From NCBI GenBank assembly GCA_016292095.1, contig JAEFAB010000053.1:1-64000 (forward strand): a DNA stretch of 64,000 bases. Direction: 5' to 3'. The notes under the pieces were generated by a model. It did no database searches. It saw only the letters and a list, made by a program, of their open reading frames with translations, and was not told the origin of the DNA. Source of the stretch: Eubacterium sp. GTDB lineage: Bacteria > Bacillota > Clostridia > Lachnospirales > Lachnospiraceae. Below are positions 59,678 to 64,000 of this stretch, piece after piece (position 1 is the stretch's first letter; every line of letters begins with the position of its first letter). The position numbers were made by a program, and so were the translations under genes.

Positions 59678-61177
59678 ATGTACGATAATGAAGAAAACAA
59701 ATATGAGAACGAAGAACTTTCTCAAAATGTGAATAACGTAACAGAAGAAATCAATCAGCCGGAACCGGAAGAAACCGTAGAACCGGAAACAGTTCAGGAA
59801 CCGGAAGCAGCTCAGGAACCGGAACCGGTTCAGGAACCACAGCAGACCATGAGCCGGCCTCATGTAGCTGCCGAGGCACAGAATAGTCAGGCACCGAAGA
59901 AAAACGGATCCGGACCAATTGTAATCATGCTGATTATTGTTCTTGTGGGAGCATTTGTATGTTTGTTAGGAGCAGCAGCTTACATTGTTATGAACAGAAA
60001 TGAAAAAACCGGAAACTTTTTAGAGAAAATGGAACAGAGTAACGACGAAGAAGCAGGGGAAGAATCTAAAAACACAGAAACATATGACAGTACAAAAGTT
60101 TATGAAGCTTCCAAAGGCTTATATGTGACAGACGTTTCTGATGTAGTAAATCAGAATATGTCCTCTGTTGTAGCAATCACAAGTACAACTATTGTTGAAT
60201 CCGGTGATTACTATGACATTTACGATTTCTATTTTGGTGGAAACGGAAATGACGGCGGAAAGCAGGAACAGCAGGCGGCAGGATCCGGTATTATTATTAA
60301 GCAGACAGATAAAGAACTTTTAATTGTAACAAATAATCACGTTGTAGAAGATGCAGATAAGTTGAAAATTCAGTTCAACGGTATGAGCGACGAAGACGAA
60401 GGAGTAGATGGTTATGTGAAAGGAACAAATTCTACATCTGACGTGGCTGTCGTTGCAGTAAAGAAGGAAGATATTCCTAAGAATGCAGAAATCAAAGTAG
60501 CTACTATCGGTGATTCCGATTCTCTTGAAGTTGGTGATGGTGTTGTAGCAATCGGTAACGCATTAGGTTATGGTCAGTCCGTTACAACCGGTATCATCAG
60601 TGCCAAAGACAGAAAAGTGGAATTAGACAATGGAACAATGACATTGTTACAGACAGATGCAGCAATTAACGGTGGTAACAGTGGTGGGGCTTTATTGAAC
60701 TCCAGAGGAGAAGTCATTGGAATTAACGTAGCAAAATATTCTTCCAATGGTTCAACAGCAGCCAGCATTGAAGGAATGGGATTCGCAATTCCGATTTCTT
60801 CCGTAAAGGATATTATCGGTGACTTGGAAACTATGGAAACCCGTCAGAAGGTGGCTGAAGAAGAAAGAGGCTATTTGGGAATTAACGGAAGTGACGTTAG
60901 TGAACAGGACGCTGAATTCTACAATATTCCAATTGGTGTAATTGTAACCGGTGTAACTGATGAATCTCCGGCAGGAAAAGCAGGAATTGCCGTAAGAGAT
61001 ATTATCACGGAACTGGATGGAAAAGAAATTAAATCCATGAGCGAACTTCAGAAAACTTTGGAATATTACAAAGCAGGAGAAGAAGTAAAGGTTGCAATTA
61101 AGAAGAGCACCGGAAACGGATATGAAGACAAGGTTGTTACCGTAAAATTAGGTGATAAGAGCGTTTTAGGACGATAA
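59678..61177 (+). CDS. HtrA-type membrane serine protease
   Basis: A 499-residue Deg/HtrA protease. A cytosolic head rich in Glu and Pro (~20-75, many EPEP/QEP repeats) precedes one helix (~79-105, IVIMLIIVLVGAFVCLLGAAAYIVM). Then comes a trypsin-like domain with the full triad His221 in TNNHVVED, Asp255 in SDVAVVAV and Ser335 in GGNSGGALL, and a C-terminal PDZ domain (~390-490, DESPAGKAGIAVRDIITELDG). It degrades misfolded external proteins. GAGGAG SD. It is a single gene between two terminators. Promoter unclear; a TTGACA at 59595 lacks a good partner. Confidence 0.95.
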   Translation: MYDNEENKYENEELSQNVNNVTEEINQPEPEETVEPETVQEPEAAQEPEPVQEPQQTMSRPHVAAEAQNSQAPKKNGSGPIVIMLIIVLVGAFVCLLGAAAYIVMNRNEKTGNFLEKMEQSNDEEAGEESKNTETYDSTKVYEASKGLYVTDVSDVVNQNMSSVVAITSTTIVESGDYYDIYDFYFGGNGNDGGKQEQQAAGSGIIIKQTDKELLIVTNNHVVEDADKLKIQFNGMSDEDEGVDGYVKGTNSTSDVAVVAVKKEDIPKNAEIKVATIGDSDSLEVGDGVVAIGNALGYGQSVTTGIISAKDRKVELDNGTMTLLQTDAAINGGNSGGALLNSRGEVIGINVAKYSSNGSTAASIEGMGFAIPISSVKDIIGDLETMETRQKVAEEERGYLGINGSDVSEQDAEFYNIPIGVIVTGVTDESPAGKAGIAVRDIITELDGKEIKSMSELQKTLEYYKAGEEVKVAIKKSTGNGYEDKVVTVKLGDKSVLGR

Positions 61178-61190
61178 AATCATAAAGGAA

Positions 61191-61233
61191 AAGAGCTTGC
61201 TGTCGATGACAAATCTCGAGGCGGGCTCTTTTT
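61191..61233 (+). terminator. Terminator after the htrA gene
   Basis: AAGAGCTTGC / GCGGGCTCTT stem (10 bp, two GU pairs) with a long loop, then TTT. Confidence 0.7.
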
Positions 61234-61248
61234 CTTTTGATTGTTTTG

Positions 61249-61257
61249 TGATAGAAT
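61249..61257 (+). promoter_or_regulatory. Extended -10 promoter for the clpX-like gene
   Basis: TGA followed by TAGAAT, 42 nt before the ATG; no good -35 seen. Confidence 0.35.
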
Positions 61258-61298
61258 CATAAAAGTTTTAGTTAGAGAACCACTAAAGGAGATATAGA

Positions 61299-62762
61299 AT
61301 GAGTAATGATACAAACGAAAAGGATATAGAAGATTTAAGAGAGGTAAAAGACGGAGAGCTTGAGGACAACCATGAAAACCACTCTGAATCCAATCACGAT
61401 GATGAATATGAAAAAATCTGTTTTGTTTGTCGTCGACCGGAAAGTAAAACCGGAAAGATGGTAGATATGCCGGGTGGTATGAGTGTTTGTACCGATTGTC
61501 TGGAACGAAGCTTTAACAGCTTTGGAAATATGGGCATGGGAACCAGTGTGAATATCAGCAAAGAAGAATTGGAAGAATTGCTGAACACCCCGGGCGTTCA
61601 TATGATGACTCCGGAAGAATTTCGGAATCAGATTCCGCAAAATCAGAAAATTAAGAAAAAGAGCAAAAAAGAAAAATCAGAACCAATGCTGGATATTAAT
61701 AAAATTCCGGCTCCGCATATTATTAAGGGAAAACTGGATGAGTATGTAATCGGACAGGAATATGCAAAGAAAGTTATGTCCGTGGCAGTTTACAATCACT
61801 ATAAGCGTGTGGCAACCAACACCATGGATGAAATCGAAATCGAGAAATCCAATATGCTGATGATCGGACCAACCGGTTGTGGAAAGACATATCTTGTAAA
61901 GACATTAGCGAAACTGTTGGATGTGCCTTTGGCAATTACAGATGCCACATCCCTGACAGAAGCAGGTTATATCGGTGACGATATTGAAAGTGTTGTTTCC
62001 AAGTTGTTGGCAGCAGCAGACAATGATGTGGAACGTGCAGAAACCGGTATTATTTTTATCGACGAAATCGATAAGATTGCAAAGAAGGATAGCGAGAGAC
62101 GTCGTGATGTCAGTGGAGAATCCGTACAGCAGGGACTTTTGAAAATGCTGGAAGGTAGTGACGTGGAAGTACCGGTGGGAGCAACCAGCAAGAATGCTAT
62201 GGTGCCATTGGCTACAGTGAATACAAGAAATATTCTCTTCATCTGCGGTGGTGCCTTCCCGGATTTGGAAGACATTATTAAAGAGCGTATGAATAAACAG
62301 GCAGCAATCGGTTTCTTGGGAGATTTGTCCGATAAGTATGACAACGATCCGAATATTCTGGAAAACGTGACTCAGGATGATTTGCGTAAATTCGGAATGA
62401 TTCCGGAATTTCTGGGAAGACTTCCAATGGTATTTACTTTGGAAGGACTGACAGAAGATATGTTGGTTCGTATTTTGACAGATCCGAAGAATGCTATTTT
62501 GAAACAGTACCAGAAATTGCTGGAGTTGGACGAAGTGAAGCTGGAATTTACGGAAGATGCCCTTCGTCTCATTGCCAAGAAAGCGTTGGAGCGAAAGACG
62601 GGAGCCAGAGCCCTTCGTGCCATTTTGGAAAAACATATGCTGGATATTATGTATGAAATTCCGAAAGATGAATTAATCGGAACGGTAAAAATCACAGCGG
62701 ATTATCTGGAAGGAAAAGGGGCACCGTTGATTGGAATGCGGGGTCAGGAAATCACAAATTAG
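61299..62762 (+). CDS. clpX: ClpX-type AAA+ unfoldase
   Basis: A 487-residue ATPase. An acidic N-terminal extension (1-~38, many Glu/Asp/His) precedes a divergent zinc-binding domain (CFVCRRPES ... CTDCLERSF). The AAA+ core has Walker A GPTGCGKTY at ~190, Walker B IIFIDEID, the GYIGDDIESVVSKLL pore region, SVQQGLLKMLEGS and the IGF loop in AAIGFLGDLSD that docks to ClpP. The sensor 2 region GARALRAILEKHMLDIMYE is intact. It is 60-75 residues longer than typical ClpX (about 410-430), and no clpP is adjacent. It may be the housekeeping ClpX or a paralogue. Confidence 0.9.
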   Translation: MSNDTNEKDIEDLREVKDGELEDNHENHSESNHDDEYEKICFVCRRPESKTGKMVDMPGGMSVCTDCLERSFNSFGNMGMGTSVNISKEELEELLNTPGVHMMTPEEFRNQIPQNQKIKKKSKKEKSEPMLDINKIPAPHIIKGKLDEYVIGQEYAKKVMSVAVYNHYKRVATNTMDEIEIEKSNMLMIGPTGCGKTYLVKTLAKLLDVPLAITDATSLTEAGYIGDDIESVVSKLLAAADNDVERAETGIIFIDEIDKIAKKDSERRRDVSGESVQQGLLKMLEGSDVEVPVGATSKNAMVPLATVNTRNILFICGGAFPDLEDIIKERMNKQAAIGFLGDLSDKYDNDPNILENVTQDDLRKFGMIPEFLGRLPMVFTLEGLTEDMLVRILTDPKNAILKQYQKLLELDEVKLEFTEDALRLIAKKALERKTGARALRAILEKHMLDIMYEIPKDELIGTVKITADYLEGKGAPLIGMRGQEITN

Positions 62763-62772
62763 ACTTTTATTG

Positions 62773-62817
62773 AAAACTTCTGAATATACTTTACAGAGTA
62801 TGTTCAGGAGTTTTTTT
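62773..62817 (+). terminator. Terminator between clpX and the subtilase gene
   Basis: ACT-CTGAA-ATACT / AGTAT-TTCAG-AGT stem and TTTTTTT. The 3' arm contains the AGGAG used as SD for the next gene. Confidence 0.85.
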
Positions 62818-64000
62818 ATGCCTGATTGCAGAGAATATATTACGTCGGAAGATGTTATGGATTTGATTGTGCGCCATAGTGTCAGTAACGTGGAGGTACA
62901 AAATACATACGAGGGCTACTGCCCGCAGATTGTGAATGATAAGTATGTGATTTTGTATGTGGAGTCCAATCCGGAATCCATGAATTTCAAAAATTACACC
63001 TATGCCAATATACCGAAACTGTACGGATTGATGGATACCACTGCAGTGGCAGATACGGGAGCACTGCGGTTGCAGAATCAATCCAATCTGAATCTGACAG
63101 GACGGGATGTTATCCTGGGAATTATTGATACAGGCATCGATTATCAAAGACGGGAGTTCCGGACGACAACCGGGCAGACAAGGATTCTAGGCATTTGGGA
63201 TCAGACGGATGATTCCGGAAACTTGCCGGGCGGTTTTGACTTTGGCAGTGAGTATACCAGAGAAGACATCAATCGGGCATTGGAGAGTGAAAACCCTTAC
63301 GATATCGTGCCAAGCCGTGATGAAAACGGACATGGCACGTTTATGGCAAGTATTGCCTGTGGCACGGCGGTGGAACAGCAGGATTTCGAAGGAGCGGCAC
63401 CGGGAAGCTTAATTGCCATGGTAAAACTCAAGGAGGCAAAACAATATCTGAAGGACTATTACCTGATTTCCGGAGAAGAACCGGTGTATCAGGAAAATGA
63501 CATTATGCTGGCGTTGGCGTATCTTCGGAGCCTGCAGTTAAAATATAACAGACCCATTGTATATTTGCTGGGGCTTGGAACCGGTAGTGGATCCCGGCGT
63601 GGCGGAACCCCGTTGGATCAGGTACTTACCAATTTTGGAAGCTATGTGGGGAACTGCGCTGTGGCATGCATTGGCAATGAAGGCAATGTGCGGCTTCATT
63701 ACTCCGGTTTGCTTAGGAATGATGATATGGAAGATGTGGAACTGCGTGTAGGGGAGAATGAGAAGGGGTTTGTCCTGGAATTGTGGGGCAATGTTCCGGA
63801 CATCTATTCGGTAGCTTTTGTATCGCCACTAGGGGAGAGCACTGCACGGATTCCGGCGAAGAAAGGTGCTAGTGAGACATTGCGCTTTTTAATAGAAGAA
63901 ACGGTAATCCGGGTGGATTATGCTCTGGTGGAATCCGGAACCGGTGCAGAACTGATCCTGATGCGGTTCATCAATCCGTCGCCGGGAATCTGGACCATTC
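62818..64000 (+). CDS. CspB-like subtilisin family protease (3' end cut by window edge)
   Basis: The open frame runs from ATG 62818 to the edge (about 394 codons seen) without a stop. N-terminal segment (~1-75, ending NIPKLYGLMDTTA) resembles the short prodomain of clostridial Csp-type subtilases. The S8 domain follows with LTGRDVILGIIDTGIDY (catalytic Asp104) and the catalytic His172 in NGHGTFMASIACG. VAVACIGNEGN-like and the long insertion (~265-390) fit the CspABC jelly-roll family; the catalytic Ser lies beyond the window. AGGAG is 7 nt before the ATG and sits in the clpX terminator stem. In spore formers Csp proteins act in germination, but other secreted roles exist. Confidence 0.85.
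   Translation, partial: MPDCREYITSEDVMDLIVRHSVSNVEVQNTYEGYCPQIVNDKYVILYVESNPESMNFKNYTYANIPKLYGLMDTTAVADTGALRLQNQSNLNLTGRDVILGIIDTGIDYQRREFRTTTGQTRILGIWDQTDDSGNLPGGFDFGSEYTREDINRALESENPYDIVPSRDENGHGTFMASIACGTAVEQQDFEGAAPGSLIAMVKLKEAKQYLKDYYLISGEEPVYQENDIMLALAYLRSLQLKYNRPIVYLLGLGTGSGSRRGGTPLDQVLTNFGSYVGNCAVACIGNEGNVRLHYSGLLRNDDMEDVELRVGENEKGFVLELWGNVPDIYSVAFVSPLGESTARIPAKKGASETLRFLIEETVIRVDYALVESGTGAELILMRFINPSPGIWTI

Noticed and set aside
61905-62636. 243-codon minus-strand frame inside clpX
   Set aside because: It lies fully within the conserved ClpX AAA+ core and its translation has no domain character; it is a shadow frame.

Overview
The window looks like a chromosomal segment of a Gram-positive, low-GC anaerobe, most likely a member of the Lachnospiraceae (Clostridia). 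Four things point there: strong AGGAGG-type ribosome binding sites, lipoproteins and secreted proteins with Thr/Glu-rich linkers, a CdaA-CdaR diadenylate cyclase pair, and a CymR-type Rrf2 regulator. This placement is inferred from gene content, not from a marker gene. No rRNA, tRNA, prophage, IS element or CRISPR array was seen. The left edge cuts the first gene inside its signal peptide and the right edge cuts a subtilisin-like protease.

Layout. 1-9.7 kb: two giant secreted multidomain glycoside hydrolases (beta-helix + GH18, and GH5 + GH18) flank a tiny secreted peptide, and all three share a C-terminal tail motif. Together they suggest attack on beta-glucan/chitin polymers such as fungal walls. 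9.8-18.5 kb: DegV, a membrane protein, a nicotinamidase-like hydrolase, a TcmP-like methyltransferase, a metal ABC transporter (binding protein + permease, no ATPase) behind a promoter bracketed by Fur-like boxes, an SNF transporter, and proA. 18.5-24.3 kb: a membrane-anchored clostripain-family protease, then a feoA-feoA-feoB-Cys-rich ferrous iron operon behind DtxR-like dyads. 24.37-24.66 kb: a 63-bp tandem repeat array.

24.7-36.7 kb: GtrA-like protein; an SPFH / zinc-ribbon / TPM membrane module with a small alarmone synthetase; a two-component system; maf-ybaK-trmO; a GT2 glycosyltransferase; tcdA; and a LysR regulator. 36.8-50 kb is a sulfur amino acid region: metE, metF, an operon with two Cys-rich leader peptides ahead of a secreted thioredoxin-like protein, a DAACS symporter (candidate cystine importer) and a surface protein, then cymR, gshA, an EgtC/YafJ-like amidotransferase and two PLP C-S lyases. 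The 19-bp motif CCTAC-N7-ATAGGAA lies at the metE, leader-peptide and cymR promoters, so one regulator probably controls the block. This is the most interesting part of the window.

50-64 kb: an ECF sigma factor, a DUF4367-like membrane protein, a Lys-rich secreted protein and a secreted serpin form one unit. Next comes a six-gene run with cdaA-cdaR, galE and an LCP cell-wall ligase, followed by an HtrA protease, a ClpX-type unfoldase with an extended N-terminus, and the start of a CspB-like subtilase.
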